From: Spirodela intermedia
Taxonomy: Eukaryota > Streptophyta > Magnoliopsida > Alismatales > Araceae
Reading direction: 5' to 3'
NCBI GenBank assembly: GCA_902729315.2
Contig: LR746269.1
Coordinates: 6,832,231 to 6,896,230 of the forward strand
Length of the DNA stretch: 64,000 nt
Shown piece by piece: positions 9,763-23,375 of the stretch. The notes under the pieces are model-generated. The model worked only from the letters and a program-made list of their open reading frames with translations, did no database searches and had not been told where the DNA came from. The first letter of the stretch is position 1. Every line of letters begins with the position of its first letter. The position numbers and the translations under genes are program-made.

Positions 9763-12700
9763 ATGGCGGGAGGCGATGTGCTGATGCTCGAAGCTCCACC
9801 GGAGAGCTCTCGCCAGAGCTGGACGGTTGTCCCTAAGGCGGATGTCATCGACGCGCTTCCCTACATCGACGACGAGTACGGCGATCCGAGGGTGAAGGAG
9901 GAGGTGGACAGGCTGGTCGAAGATGAGATGCGGAGGAGCGCGAAGAGGCCTGCGGACTTCCTTAGAGACCTTCCGCCTATGCCGAAGTTCAGTTTCGAGG
10001 TACACAGCGCTTTCCTCCTGCCTTCTCTCTTTTTCCCTCCCTATCGTCGGAATCCATTTTCGGGGTCTAGGGCTTTTGTGGGGGCTTGGATTATTTTTTC
10101 TCGGATTCAGATGAACTTGCGGGTGTCACTTTTTGTCGCTTGTGTTTAAGAAGTTCTACTGTTGATAATGTTGTAGAATCACCCTATGCTCGCTCGAGAG
10201 TACGAACGGATCAGGGCTGGCAAACCCCCGGTGGCGCTGGATATGTCAAGATATGGCTTAGAACCACCAAAACGCAATGATGTTGCCGCCTGGAGGCACG
10301 CTGTCAAAAATGCGCAGAGCCTGTTGCAGCATCAAATTGTCAGGTGTGCACGTGGTGGTGTATAACGAGATTGGAAATATGAACATTTGAAACTTCATGT
10401 CATTTCAGGTTTCTCATTTTACTATGCTCGAGGCTATCGTGCCATAATGCTTACAAATAAACCATATTTATTTTCCTGATGCGTTCTGTTTGCATTACCT
10501 GGAGTCTTTTGAAATTGAGAGGCTCTTACCTTCCGGACACTTAAAGAACCTTATATCCTGTGAACTTCGGAATGAGTAGAGTATGCATAGAGGAATGATT
10601 ACTGAAAATAGCTTCTCACATGGTATCCACAGAAGGTGAGTGTGTTTCTTAAACTTCCTTGGAGTTTGCCTTTCCCTAATTATCTTCCCATCAGAGGTTT
10701 AGAAGCATCAGTGTCTTTAGGTCGGATGAGCTTGGTCTCTTGTAGACATCCATCGGGATTCTCTCCTCGTTTTTCTTGAAAAGAATGGTAACTACGAATA
10801 CATTTTTGCAATTTAACGAGATTATAAGTCGTCATAAGAATTGTAAAGGTTAATTAATTTGTATACCCGATATTATTTGCTTAAGTGTTGCTTCCTTTTA
10901 TGCACGAGGCATTAACGAGTTTAGCTCTCCTCAATTGTTTCTTATGAGCACTTTACATGAAAAAGAACATATTTTCCAACGCGCCAAATGATCTGACGAG
11001 TCTTTCGTACTTGATAAGTTCTCCTTCAGTGCTATCCTACATTGCTTTGCAGTTTTTTTTGTTTTGGCTAATTAAGCATCTCTTGATAGTTTCCGTAGAG
11101 GTGAGAGATATCTGGACTAAAAATATGCCGCACAAAGACGATGTTGGGGTACTCGTGTGGGGGCATAACGTTTAGGGGCATTTTCTCCTATTGACTAGAT
11201 ATGCTCCTGCAAACATCAATCGGCGTTTATAAAGCTTTATATTGAAAGTAAATCTTAGTGGATTATACTTCTACGACGACCACTGATCTGTGTTTTCATT
11301 GAGAGGCGCAATACAGAAATAAAAAGATCTTCATAAAATCTGGATAAAGGCGCATTTGGCATTAAATTTAATTATTGTAAATTTCATTTTTGACTGAGAG
11401 AACACAGGATGATGAGAAGAATTTTATTGTTGGTTGATAGAGCATATGGTGAAAATGATCGAATAAAAAAAGATGACGAGGACTACCCTGACTGAAGAGC
11501 CTATTCATACAGCGTAAACAATTGGAAGGGTCTTTTTGCAGGGATAATTAAAGAATAAAAATATATTGTAGCTACCTATAATTTTTTTCATGAGTCTAAT
11601 CATAGTTCTCCGTTTTCTTAGTTTTGGGAGCTATGATTGGAATATAATGAAATTACAGAAAATGCGTTTCCTTCACTGAACTTTTCTTTGTATAAAATGC
11701 AAGCACATTCAATGTCGACTTCTAGAAAATTAGTCCCTAATCCCCCATGTACCCTTCCGTTATTGGTTGTGGCCAAGCTCACACATTGTTTACCCAAGGG
11801 CATAATTTGATCATTCTGAGTGCGTGTCTCATGCCTTGAAGGTCCATTATATTTCTAGCCGACTTTATAATATTTTTTTCTGATAATTATGAAAATATCA
11901 TGCAAAGAATCACGTCCCATTCGTTTTCTACGTGTCTTCATGTCATTATCTGTTTACTTTCGTTTTAGAATTTCGTTATGCAAATATTAGAGGCGTCACT
12001 GGTGTATGCCATTTGCCGTTATAAGTGATGTTTTATTGATAGATGGTATGAAACTTGGGTTGAATGCTGAATTAGGAACTTGGAAGGGCGTGCCTGAAAC
12101 CTTTAAAAGACGAGCCATGGACTTTAGTGATGCTGAGCTGTGGAGTTTGATTCCAACCCTTGTCTTAACTAGTGTTGTCCGTTTGGTTTGGTTGGGCTTG
12201 TGGGATTATTAGTGACGAAATAGATTTTCATGCTGACTGTTGCCCTTTTCAAACTAGGCTTCACTAATCTTATTTCTAGAAGAGCGATTCATCTCTTGTA
12301 GTCATCACTTCGTAGAAAATAGTGAATTCAGTTCATGTGGTTGTGCATGTAGACAAAGCCAACTCATATAAGATCCCCTTTGTTCATGTGTTTGACTCCT
12401 CACCTCCCTTTTTGTGCTAATCTTTTCTTTTCTACCTTCTCCCGTAGTTCATAGGAGGGTTTCACTCATAACTAGTGGTTTGTAAGCAAAGATGCTGACA
12501 GCAATCTAGGTGTATGTTTAAAGCTAGGCTGATAAAATACTCTTCTATCATCATTCTGCCCTTTGAAGTGGAATATTATGATATGCACAGGCTGTTGTCT
12601 ACAAAAGTTAGGTCAGATAAGGTCTCTAGTCGTCAAGTCAAGAAATTATACATTGTGGGGAACTATGATGTGCTATTGTGTTGCAGAAATGCATTCAAAA

Positions 12701-15200
12701 CTTCTAGGATCACTTTATTATATTGTGATTCGTGCTTTATTGAAAGAACTATATTGCTGTTAAAAGGATCCATGGGAAGACTTGAAATTGGAGTTAGAAG
12801 ATGAGAGTTTTCGTGGGTGGATATGAAGGTAACACCACCTCAGATAGGTTTTCCTCTAATGTAGCACCATCTGAGATTAAGGATTTTTCTGGTAACTGAG
12901 CTGGGCTTTCAATCCAAATCAGTTGGATATACTTTTTTTCAGAATTTCAGATCACGCCATCTCACTAGAGACAGAACGTGTTGTCTGAAGTTGCTAAAGG
13001 CCCAGACTGATTTATGCTTTGGAAAGAAATCCACTGGTCCACAGAAGCGCTGAGCAATACAAAACTTCATCGGTTCTTATTTATTTATTTTACTCACTCC
13101 CCATTTTTTATAAATGTCTTCATTATCTCCTAGGTACGTAATAATTATAGTTGACAAGAACCTCCATCCTTTTCACCCGAAAATGAGTAAAAAGCATCAG
13201 ACTACATATCGAAAATTGTCTGAAACAAGACATAATGAATGGCTACATCAGATGACGGACCTGAGAAACAATATTATTGCCGCAGGTGCCATCTTCTGTA
13301 GTTTATCATTGATTTTGCTACTAGCACACGTCTAGTATGACTTGTTTACTCCTCAAGATGCAAACTTTCTGCCCTCTTTGTGATCTATGCAGATGAATAG
13401 TACATCACTCTTATTTCTTCTTAGCTTTTAATTTATTCTCGGTTTTGCAGAATTGAGAATCTGGAACTAATGCTGAAGCATGGTGTTGATGTTTGGAAAC
13501 TACACATTAAAAGATTGGAGTCACTTTTGTCCAGGTAAATCTTTCCTCGGCATCCTATTATTGGCGTGATCTATTCACACTCGAATGTCATCTGGTACCT
13601 TGTCCGTTTCGTGGAAAGTTTATGGACAATATCAATATCTTGAGATACCTGCTGCACGTTCTAAAGACTTTCCTCTTTTGTTCAAACTGAAAACTAAGTC
13701 CAGCTTGTGGCATTTGAATGATTATATAACCTACCTCGGCCATGGTACCCCCAAAGCCAAAGATTGGATTCAGTCATTTTGTTGATCCTACTTGTGTCCA
13801 ATCTCTGTTCATGCCTTTTTCTTTCGATGCCCACCTGATTGATGATGCAGTGATTAGCTATGATACCAGATCTTGTAGATGGAAAGTCACTGATCTTTCT
13901 TCAGTTGAATACTTGATTGATGATGGTTCAAGTTTGATGGAAAACTTTCGTTTGGATCAAAGGCTAAACAGACTCCGTTAAAATTCTGGGTTGATTAATG
14001 AAATCTCCCAGTTCCTGGTTGCTATTTGTTGGTTTTTTTTTTTAAAAAAAAAAAAAAAAAAGGGTGAAATGAGTATCTATTGTTATAAAACCAAAGGAGC
14101 GAAATGTGTCACTAATAATATTAATTTTTAAAACAGAAAAATAGCTCCTCTATTCGTGTGATAAGATTCTAAGAAGAAGAACAAGAAGCGCATTAACTCA
14201 CAATCCGCTTGCTTTCTTTCATCCTTTCTTCTCTTATGTTCTTTGACCATATGCTCTTGAGGAATTGTCTCAGATTCCATTACTTTTTTCCAAATTTTGC
14301 TTGATCTATCGAAGCTGGTGCTATCATCATTTGATCACCGAATTATTTGTCAACATATGTATGATACTACATCATATTGAGCCACGGTGCTGTGAGATGA
14401 TCAGCAATCGCTTCCTATTTTTATCCCTTTGGGCAGGAATAGGAGAGCAACTCCTGCTCCAACCATATATATCTTGAATCGAATTGGGTGGCCTGATCTT
14501 GGCCACCGTGGCTTTGAGGTTATAATCAGAAAGGAAATTTCTAATCCATTTTGAATTACTCGAAAAAAGAAAACGTTCCTTCCTGGTGGGAAAAAAAAAG
14601 AAAAGGGTGAGTGATGAGATACCATTGGACCAGTTTGGTCCATGAATCTATAAGAAGCAATTAGGGTTCTTGGCCCTGAGATCTCAGATTCATGGTGGCC
14701 ATTTGCAGGATGCAGGCGATTGCTCTGGAATACAACGAAAGAATAGAAGCCGTCAATCGGGAGAGGAAATTCCATCAGGTGTGTGTGCTCATACTCTTCA
14801 GCGCCACGAGGATCCTGACCTCACACTCTCTCGTTGACTTGAGACCTTACGCCCGTCGATATATTGCATATGAATAAATAAATTAGTAAATAATGTGCAG
14901 CAAAACACGGCGGTCCAGCTCAACGCGTTGACCGCTCAGTGGAGGGAGCTCTGCGAGAAGAACATCGAGATTGAGGCTGCCTGCGTGAATCTGCAGAGCT
15001 ACATCGAGCAGCTCAAGACGCAGGGGAAGGAGAGGTGGGTTTTGTTTTGTTTTTTTTTTTTAAATAATATTAATTTTTCGGGTTGGTCTATTTACGGTGA
15101 AAGCCACGTGGCGTGATTCTCAGTGGTTGATTTTTGCAGTGGGCTGGACGTGGACGCCGACGGGGAGGGCCTGCGGGAGGCATTGCCAGTGGGGCATTGA
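9763..15200 (+). CDS. MOS4: Pre-mRNA-splicing factor SPF27/BCAS2 homolog, MOS4
   Basis: Six exons close in frame to 250 residues: 9763-9999, 10177-10343, 13451-13534, 14709-14778, 14901-15034 and 15140-15200 (TGA). All introns are GT-AG. MOS4 is the SPF27 subunit of the nuclear MOS4-associated/Prp19 (NineTeen) complex, which is needed for spliceosome activation and, in Arabidopsis, for plant immunity (family knowledge). Seen here: the [11 protein letters not shown] block near residue 30, [30 protein letters not shown], then [11 protein letters not shown], and a C-terminal coiled-coil half containing [19 protein letters not shown]. The length is close to the usual ~250. Intron 2 is long (10344-13450, 3.1 kb) and holds no gene I can support. 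AGD14 converges on it downstream. Confidence 0.95.
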
Positions 15201-15385
15201 GGTTCTTTCGTAGTTCCCCTGGCGTTCTCTCTTTCTTTTTCTTCCCCTCCCCCTCATTATCATTATATGTCAAAACCTTTCCACAGTTGGAAACACGCGT
15301 CTGCGTTCATGCCTTTTTGGAAAAATCATGGGCCTTTTTGCGCTGTGTAGGTGAATGAGTATCGGCTGATCGATCGATAGATGAA

Positions 15386-15390
<5 letters not shown>

Positions 15391-15424
<34 letters not shown>

Positions 15425-15473
15425 GAATATAGATAGATAGATGGGGAGAGAGAGAGAAAGAGAGAGAGAGAGG
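15391..15473. repeat. (TA)n and (GA)n microsatellites downstream of MOS4
   Basis: A (TA)n run (about 15391-15422) is followed by short GATA copies and a GA-rich run (15440-15473). They lie in the convergent spacer between MOS4 and AGD14. Confidence 0.9.
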
Positions 15474-16260
15474 GGTAGCAGCCAGATCTGTTCTAGAAGT
15501 CGTCGAGGCAATGCTTTTTTATGCATTTTTCCCTCACAGAGACAAATAAAGTCAAAACGAGTGCGAGAGGAAAAAAACGCCAAGGGAGAAAGAGGTCCAA
15601 GTCAACTTCGAACCGCGACTTGTTTTTTCTCTTTTCTAGACGTAATTGGAAGACCCATATAAAGATGAAACCGGTTCTCAATGCGATGGTCCGATTTACG
15701 ATAAACCCCGAAAAAAAAGTTCCTAATTTCAGAAAAAACACATATCAAACATGATTTAATGTGGTTCATCATCGGACAATAAGAAGAAGAAGAACAGACG
15801 AGGAAGTCATCCTCGGAGTCAACGGCCCGAACCCAGGTGGGCTACTTAATATGGGCAGACAACATTCAACAGCAATCCCCTCGAACGCCCAAATGATTGC
15901 CAAGATTAAGTACCTCACCACGTTGACCTGATACAAATGCCTACCCCTCCAACCCTAATGGCCTAGAGAAATCAGCAAACCCTTTTGAAGTATTTGACCT
16001 AATTAGCACACCTACCTGATAAATAAGTGCCCTAATGGAGGAATCCCATCCCACAAGAGCATCAAGAAAACGTCACCGTGCCCGGGCTTCGAAGAACATC
16101 TCTGACAGACCCGCCTGGTTGCTTCGGTGCTGTACTATGCAAATGGGTTTCCCCCAAGGGATGCAACCGGGCCCTGTGAAGGGATGTCCCTGTCCAAAGC
16201 AAATCGTTTTAGAATCACCAAGAATTCATCAAAGATACCAAATAAGGCAACTGTTTTGAC
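15474..16260. other. Convergent spacer between MOS4 and AGD14
   Basis: No conserved coding exon is seen. This stretch should contain the 3' untranslated end of AGD14 on the minus strand and possibly distal MOS4 sequence. No terminator-like structure can be assigned. Confidence 0.4.
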
Positions 16261-16620
16261 TCACGGCAGCTGAGAACTTGGCGGTTGACCAGCCATGTAC
16301 GGCAAGCTCCCTGCAAGGGGAACTTTCAAAGGTTGGTGGGCTCCCCGAAATAGTCAAACCCTAGTGAGACCACTTGGAACGTACCTGAGGCCACAGAAGC
16401 AACATAAGGTGGCATGGGATTCTGAGGAAACCATTGTTGGCCGAGGTTGTTGAGGAATGGAGGTGGAAACTGCACAGATGGAAGCGTTGCCTGCAGAGGA
16501 CTCATGTCCAGGAACTGGGAAGGAAATGAGCCGATCATGAGTGAGTAACCAGCATCGAATAAAAGTATCATCCATTTTATTTAAATTAATATAAACTATT
16601 TGATGGTGGATTCATAAGAT

Positions 16621-16707
<87 letters not shown>

Positions 16708-19340
16708 CATTGAAAGCAATCTTAGTCACAGGGATAAGCAACGTTAAAGAGACAAACCGAGCCCCGAAACTTATCTAATTGAGTTGTATTAAAGAAAACA
16801 TTGATGAGGTTACAGCGATATATATACCTTAACAGGTTCCAAATCAGACTCATATGGAATGTCAAATGGATTTGTGGACTTAGATTCGCGACTGTTTGCT
16901 CCCTGCGAAAAAAATAATAAATTACCTTTTGTAAATAAGAATAATAAATCAAACTCATGCAGCTTATATCTAAACAAGATAAGCATGCCTATGAGCTCAA
17001 AGAAAGAAGACACACCATCGGAGGGATAACTGGGTTGAAAGATGATCCTACAGCTCTACCACCAATGCCTGATATTTGTAATCCACCTCTATCAAAATCC
17101 TGCAAATGCGCCAAATGAAATGGATTAACGTGGCACCACCACAATATTCTTCTCACACGAAACACTGGACATGAGGAGCACCTTTTGATCGACAATGGTA
17201 GGAGGAATGTGTGCTGGAACTTGAACTTCATTCTTTGGCACTGAGCTCCCAAAGGACGGGAGAGGAAAACCTCTAAAAGAATCATCAAAAGCATTCCATG
17301 TCTACAGGGGGAGAGAGGAGAAGGGGGAAGAGAACCGTGTAAGTTACTCTTACGTAATTCAAGTTGCCCCCGTAAACTGATCAAACTCTGAGATCACTTA
17401 CCTGGGAGGTTGTCGCCTCAGAAGCTAATTTAACTAGACTGATTCCTGAATTCCATTGGCCAGTAAACGATGGAGAAGCTTCATGAGAAAAGGAGCTTTG
17501 TTCCAATGACCTCTGAGTGTTATTACCAGTGGGTGGAAGAGCATCAAAAACTGCCGTGCTGATTCCATCGACAGGAACAATGGTAGAAAAGGATGTGGGT
17601 TTTGTTTCAGAAGCAGATCCGGAAGGTGGCAAATCGAATGTAGCCCATCCCTCTTTCTCAGAGAATGGTACTGGCTGTGACTTATCCAAAGTAGTCGAGG
17701 ATGAGGGATGAGTGATTTCAGCAAACAAATCCAAAGGTAGGACAGAAGAGCTGGTTGCCTGCTGAACAAAAGATGGACCAGACATATTTGGATTCCCAAG
17801 GTTTCCGTGAAGAGACGACTGTGATAAGGGATTCTCAAACAAAGATGTAGAAGAGTACTGATTCTCAGCAAAAAAATCCGAAGATGATGCTGAAGGAATA
17901 GTTCCTTGTTGAGCAAAAGAAGGCTGAATAGGAGAAGATGATTGCTGTTCGGAAGGAAACAATGATTCCACCTGTTGACTTCTGACTGGCTGTTCAGCTT
18001 CTATGACAACTTCACGTGAACCACCAGAATTAACTGATTTCAATGACACCGAGTTGCTATCAAATGATCCAAAGCTGCCTGAAGATGCGCTTCTCTGAAG
18101 ACAGTTTTTCAAAATTCATTGTTATTACCATCATCGTCACGTAAATATAATAACTATACATCCATGCCACATGATTGTGAGACGAAGGGAACACCAACCT
18201 GTGAGTGTAGAGCACTTTCTACATTTCTCCTGGGATTTGCTTCTGAATATTGCGTCGATACCTGACACCGTCCATCTTCGATTAGGATCTCTCTCACCTG
18301 CTGGGTATTGGTGACACAAGTGCTATCCCCTTGAAAATTCGGTGGCTGACCATCAAATTTTAAGGTATCGCCAGTGCTAGATACTGAAAAGTCTGATATT
18401 CTTGGACCGGAAATTTCATTGGCAAATCTATCCTCATACATCTGCTCACCTAGACGACCAGGGCTGTAAATGAGACTAGATATCTTCCCTTCAAAAGTCC
18501 CTCGATCTGAACCGGGCTTTCTAGTAAGCATCCCACTTTGTTTTCCATAACGCCTATCTTCATATTGATGGTCATATGGTGGACTCTGAGAGTATGAATG
18601 ATAAGAACTGGCACGGCGATGATCTTCTTCAAAGCTCTTCTGGCTCTGTCAGAAATCCCAGGGAACAAGTTTATAAAATAATGTCTACGTGTGGAAGGAA
18701 GGGGTAAAGCAGTCCAGAGAGAGAAAGATGAAAGAAATAGACCGCAGAGTACTCCAGAATTATTTATAACTCTTTAAATCTAAATACCTGCATATTCCTG
18801 GGTGGCTTGTCAGACGATCTCCCACCAGCATACTTCTTATCCACATACACATTTTTAATGAACTCCCTGATTCTATCAGGATTGCTGAAGAAAGGCAGTG
18901 ACGAAAAGAAAATATAAGCGTGCTGCACGTGAAAACAATTTTCTGAATGATATAACTTTCACCTGCTGTCAGGCAATCTCGTCCTCTGAAAGTCCCAGTC
19001 TGATAAAAAGATCTCCCTTGCACGCTTAAATATTAAATTAAACTCAGTCAGAAAAAGGTGGCAAGAAGTAACCTCTTGCAGGAGAAAATCTGTGCTTTTT
19101 ACCTGATTACCACCTTTTTGAAGAGCTTCAACCTCCTTAGTGGTAAATTTTGCCATGGAAACAGACTTCACCCGATGAGTGAATTCTCGACTGTGTCAGA
19201 GAAAAACAATGAGAAAAAAATTCTATGATTAATCCAGGACCGTCTTGTACATGTTGGATGGTATCGTGCAGGATTGTCTTGTACATGTTGCAACCAATGT
19301 CTATCATTATTACGACAGAAAATCAGTTCAATTTATCATT

Positions 19341-19374
<34 letters not shown>

Positions 19375-21734
19375 CCATCATAAGCCTTATCACATCAATC
19401 AAGGTCGCCACTCCGCAAAAAAATACTTTTAAAATTTGTCAAGGCATCAGCCACCCTATAAATAACATCTCATAGTGATCCAAGTACCAATACAGTATTA
19501 GCCGATTACAACAGAAAGAATGACGAGGTTTTTATGACTACACTCCAACTTGCAGTTTATGTTCATACACACGTAAAACACTCAAAATTGCCATAACTTT
19601 GAAAAGAGCCTATTCAACAAAAGCGGTCATCAAACAACGTTATGGTTAAATGATGCATTTTCAGTCCAGATACGCTTTTCTAGAGAAAAAATTAGCCAAA
19701 TTGTTCTCAAGGTAGAGCAGATGGACTACGAGATTGCCATAGAAAATGCTAAAGAAGCATTCCATGAAGCAGATTTACAGTCAACAACTTACCTATGGAT
19801 GAATTTGCCATAATGCATACTATGAACGATGGCATTTAGTCATTGATCAGAAAAAAGAAAAAAAACAACACGTCCAAGCATCTTTGATTGGACCGGATTC
19901 CAGACAAATCTAAATAAAACTGCTATTTAAGTTGACTTTAAATAGCCATTTTAAATAGGCCAGAAAATGCTAGATATTGGTTCAGAGATGTATATTTCAG
20001 GATTTATGTCTAAGAAAGGTTAGGAGAATCTTCTAAGAGTTTTTGTTCCCATTGGAACTTGGTTGACTAATTTTCAGATGGACTAAAAGTTATTAGAATG
20101 TGAATCCAAAGCACACGAGGCATTTCCCAATTTGTGAGTGGAAAAGAAGTTCAAATATGTCTCTGAGTGGAGGTGCAGACCAATCCAAGAATATTAAACA
20201 GGATGACATGCTAACATTAAACAGAGCATTGAACAAGGCTAGATCAAGGTATAAGAGGGGGGTAATCTAGTTAGGATCTAAGCGTGAGCGTCCAAGCATC
20301 TGGTGAAAGAAATCACCAAAATCAAGAAGGGGCATGAAAATTCAAACATTTTAAGCCAGGCAACCTCCCGGATGGATGTAGAAAGATACCCTCATCATGA
20401 CTTACTCCAGTGTTCTGATCAGCGATGGAATGTTAGTACGGAATAATGACAGTTCTTAGATGGCTACTAGACAAAAAATTCTCTACATGCTCATAACTAC
20501 ATTTATAGCATGACATGTGAGAGCCTACATGGATTTGCGATCAACATATAATTCAAGGAGTGTACATATTTCAAGGTAGTAATGATGAAGGGAGTTGAGG
20601 GTGACAAGGATATTGAGGGGGTACTTCTCCTTGATTTCCGGTTCAGAAAAATCGAAAATCCACCACTTCCTTTCAATGCCAGAAGAATACTATCCACAAT
20701 AATCGTATCTCTCTTTCTTTTTGCATGTTGGCAAGTCTAATTTTGATTAACCTGCAAAAGATGACATGATCCCCAAATTTGGCATCAAGGGCTTAGTTCC
20801 ATGAAGGTCACAAGATCACTCGTCTCCAAGGAGCTGATCATGTCATTATGGGCATTTAAGTAGATACATAGATCCAATTTCTATCAATGCTATTGGAGCA
20901 GATGCCGGCCCCTTTGACAGTAGTAAGCATAGTAAAAGACAGCTAATATTGGTTTGTCTCTCTGTTCAAGGGACAACTTAACAAAAAATTATCAAAAATG
21001 AACACGGCATCAGATCCTTCTATCATATTGAAAGAAAGACAACCGTAGGTCAACACAAATTGAAAGCACCTGTATCAGTATTAATTCAATAAATGAAGCT
21101 TTCTCTCTGAATCTTTTTCTTCCCTTCTTTGCGCTGTCCCCCCGCCCCCACTCCCACTCTAATAAATTAATTGAAAACTACTAAAAACAACCCCATTCCT
21201 GAGACTCGATAGATCACTGGTCAAAAGATTTGAGAATGCTTACGGGAAGAAAAAGGAAAATAGCTGCAAAGAAACTTAAAATCTCATGAGTAAAAATTAA
21301 AGCACGTGGACTGGTAATTCAAATTTGGTAGCTTCACGTTCCATTGCCCAATATGAATATTATGTTTTACAAGTTGACGCCAAATAGAAAAGTGCCCACC
21401 AGACAAGGAGAAAAAGTAAAAAAAGAAAAGGCACGAGAAAAAAAGAAAAATACTCACTGAATCCCGCTGCAAGAGATACATACAAAGGTCCAGAAATTAG
21501 TACAGACATACTGCGGCCCCTGTTGACGGAAAAACATCAATAAGGGTTTCGTCGATAAATAAAATAAAATAAAAATCTATCTAGCCCTCGATATGCCATG
21601 CAGTTGAGAAAACGGAATCGAAGCTATGAAAAACTTACCAGGCTATTACAGTTGATACACCTCCGGTTTGGGGGCAGTTTCATGAGGCCACGAATAATCT
21701 TCTCATTCCTCTCCTCCTCCTTTCTGCTACTCAT
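16261..21734 (-). CDS. AGD14: ARF GTPase-activating protein, AGD14/15 type
   Basis: Twelve exons, from ATG 21734 to TGA 16261: 21734-21639, 21519-21458, 19190-19103, 19024-18963, 18884-18788, 18645-18199, 18094-17402, 17301-17182, 17099-17016, 16902-16828, 16514-16385 and 16310-16261. They give 667 residues, close to Arabidopsis AGD14. The N-terminal ~130 residues are an ArfGAP zinc finger with C26-x2-C29-x16-C46-x2-C49 followed by x4-R54, the arginine finger that promotes GTP hydrolysis on ARF GTPases in membrane trafficking. The rest is Ser/Pro/Gln-rich, as in AGD14, with the conserved STNPFDIPYESD block before a FLDMSPLQATLP motif and a YMAGQ tail. Exon 6 has a second, stronger in-frame donor (CAG|GTGAGA, exon end 18298) that would drop 33 codons and give 634 residues. 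Intron 2 is 2.3 kb. The gene diverges from the GrpE-like gene. Confidence 0.93.
16625..16706. repeat. Compound (GT)n(GA)n microsatellite in last intron-rich part of AGD14
   Basis: About 45 bp of GT/TG repeat run directly into about 36 bp of GA repeat, inside the AGD14 intron between the exons at 16828-16902 and 16385-16514. Confidence 0.95.
19339..19381. repeat. (ATC)n trinucleotide microsatellite in AGD14 intron 2
   Basis: About thirteen consecutive ATC/CAT units lie in the 2.3-kb second intron of AGD14. They are outside any exon. Confidence 0.95.
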
Positions 21735-22327
21735 CTTCTCAGAATCGCTCCCAAAACGACGAGACTCCCAACGTCGACAGTGTTCAACCCAAGGATCGAA
21801 GCGCTCACCAAGGTGCCCAACGATTCGACACGGGAAAACACAGCCTTTCAACTCTCATAATAAATACCAGAAAAACCGGAAATCCCGGCTATCTTTAGCT
21901 TCAAACTTGAGCTGCCCAAAGCGAATCAAATGTTTCCCCTTCCGAACCCGCGTTTTCAACTCAATGCCTCGACCAGAAAAGAAGAGCACCTCTCCGAGAT
22001 AATATTGTTTCCCAAAAATCCACCCGTGGTTCGTTCGTCCACAAAAATAAAATCAGCCCCCCGACTGTGATACTAGGGTTTTCGCCACAGAAGCCGCGGC
22101 AGGAATCGACTGCTCAGTTACACCACCATGTTCCCGCCGCCGCGGACAGCGAGAGGCGAGGGTGTCAGGAGAAAAGACAGCAAAATAGCACCTTAATTAG
22201 AACCAACTTCCGTCGTTCGGAGACGCCGACGACTCCTCCGTCCCGACCCTGTTCCTCTTTTCCTCTCCCTCACCCCCTCAGGAGTCCTCGACCGGAGGAA
22301 ATTTCAAACAAACAGACAGCGAGAGCG

Positions 22328-22329
<2 letters not shown>

Positions 22330-22374
<45 letters not shown>
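22330..22374. repeat. (GA)n microsatellite upstream of AGD14
   Basis: About 44 bp of GA repeat lie some 600 bp upstream of the AGD14 start codon. On the AGD14 strand it reads (CT)n, as found in many leaders in this window. Confidence 0.95.
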
Positions 22375-22376
<2 letters not shown>

Positions 22377-23375
22377 TCCCCTCCGTGGGCGGACAGCGAC
22401 ACCGGTGGGTTCACTGGCGATCGCCCGTCTCCTGCACCTTCCCATCTCCTGACGTCCCCATCTGGCGATCATACCTCCAAGTAGAGCATACACCCGAAAA
22501 AAATTGGCCTCTTCACTCTTATCCTATAACGTGGAGCCCACCAGCTTTCAAAATATATAGAAAATAATAATTATTAAAAAAAATCATGCCAATTGAGATT
22601 AATGATTGGTTGGCCTCGGTCAGCAAGGTTATTATTTGCTCGATGGCATGGCTCATACGATGCGACTATGAGCCATATTCTCAATTTCAATAAATATAAT
22701 GGTTTTTAAATAATTTTTAGGTTTTTAATTATGGAGAAGTAGAAAAACCAAGATTTTGTTAATCACAAAATTTATTCGCTCTTTTTTTTTTCTGACATAA
22801 AACCGTCTTGGCACGAGTATTAATTATGTCCCTCTAGTCCAGTAACAAAATTTTGGACGAAAGGTGGTAAGTTTAATTACTTTTGAATAATTTAAAATTT
22901 TTTGTCAAAGATAGACGTTGCGTGGGGAGTCCAAATGGGGCCAAACCGGGATGGGCCTCACCAAGCCCAGCATTTCGAGGACCGGACTGGACTCAGACTT
23001 GAACAGAAACCACAAAAAGTGGCCGTAGTGACGGTGGGGCGTATTGTGGCCCATTAGGCCCAGCTAAGGTGCCTTCAGTGACCTTCATGACCATGTGAAC
23101 TTCACATAATTTAATTTATAAATAAATAAATATGAATAAAAATAAAATTTAACATTTTTAGCTCGCTCCCATATATGTGGGAGTAGGTAATAAGTTACCC
23201 TCCAATCCATGTCTTACTTTTAATAAGACTCGAGAACAAGTTTTTGTCTCAAAAAAATTGTGGGAGTGGAGGATATCGGAAATCACCGGGCCCCCAGCAA
23301 GGAGGCCCTCCCCCTCTCGTTCTCTACCCGCGAGGGAGGCTCTGCCACAGGGCCTGGAGAAGCCGCGGCGGCGCC
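22375..23375. other. Divergent spacer between AGD14 and the GrpE-like gene
   Basis: The spacer is AT-rich from about 22550 to 22910, then mixed, with several GGCCCA/TGGGCC motifs at about 22935-23060 that could belong to either promoter. No gene is seen. Confidence 0.45.

Noticed and set aside
14034-14062. T-run next to A-run in MOS4 intron 4, resembling a hairpin or a retroposon tail
   Set aside because: There is no retroposon body or target duplication, and simple slippage is enough to explain it.
14401-14775. 124-codon minus-strand frame in the MOS4 region
   Set aside because: It overlaps MOS4 exon 4 and intron sequence, starts and ends without splice support, and matches no family I know.
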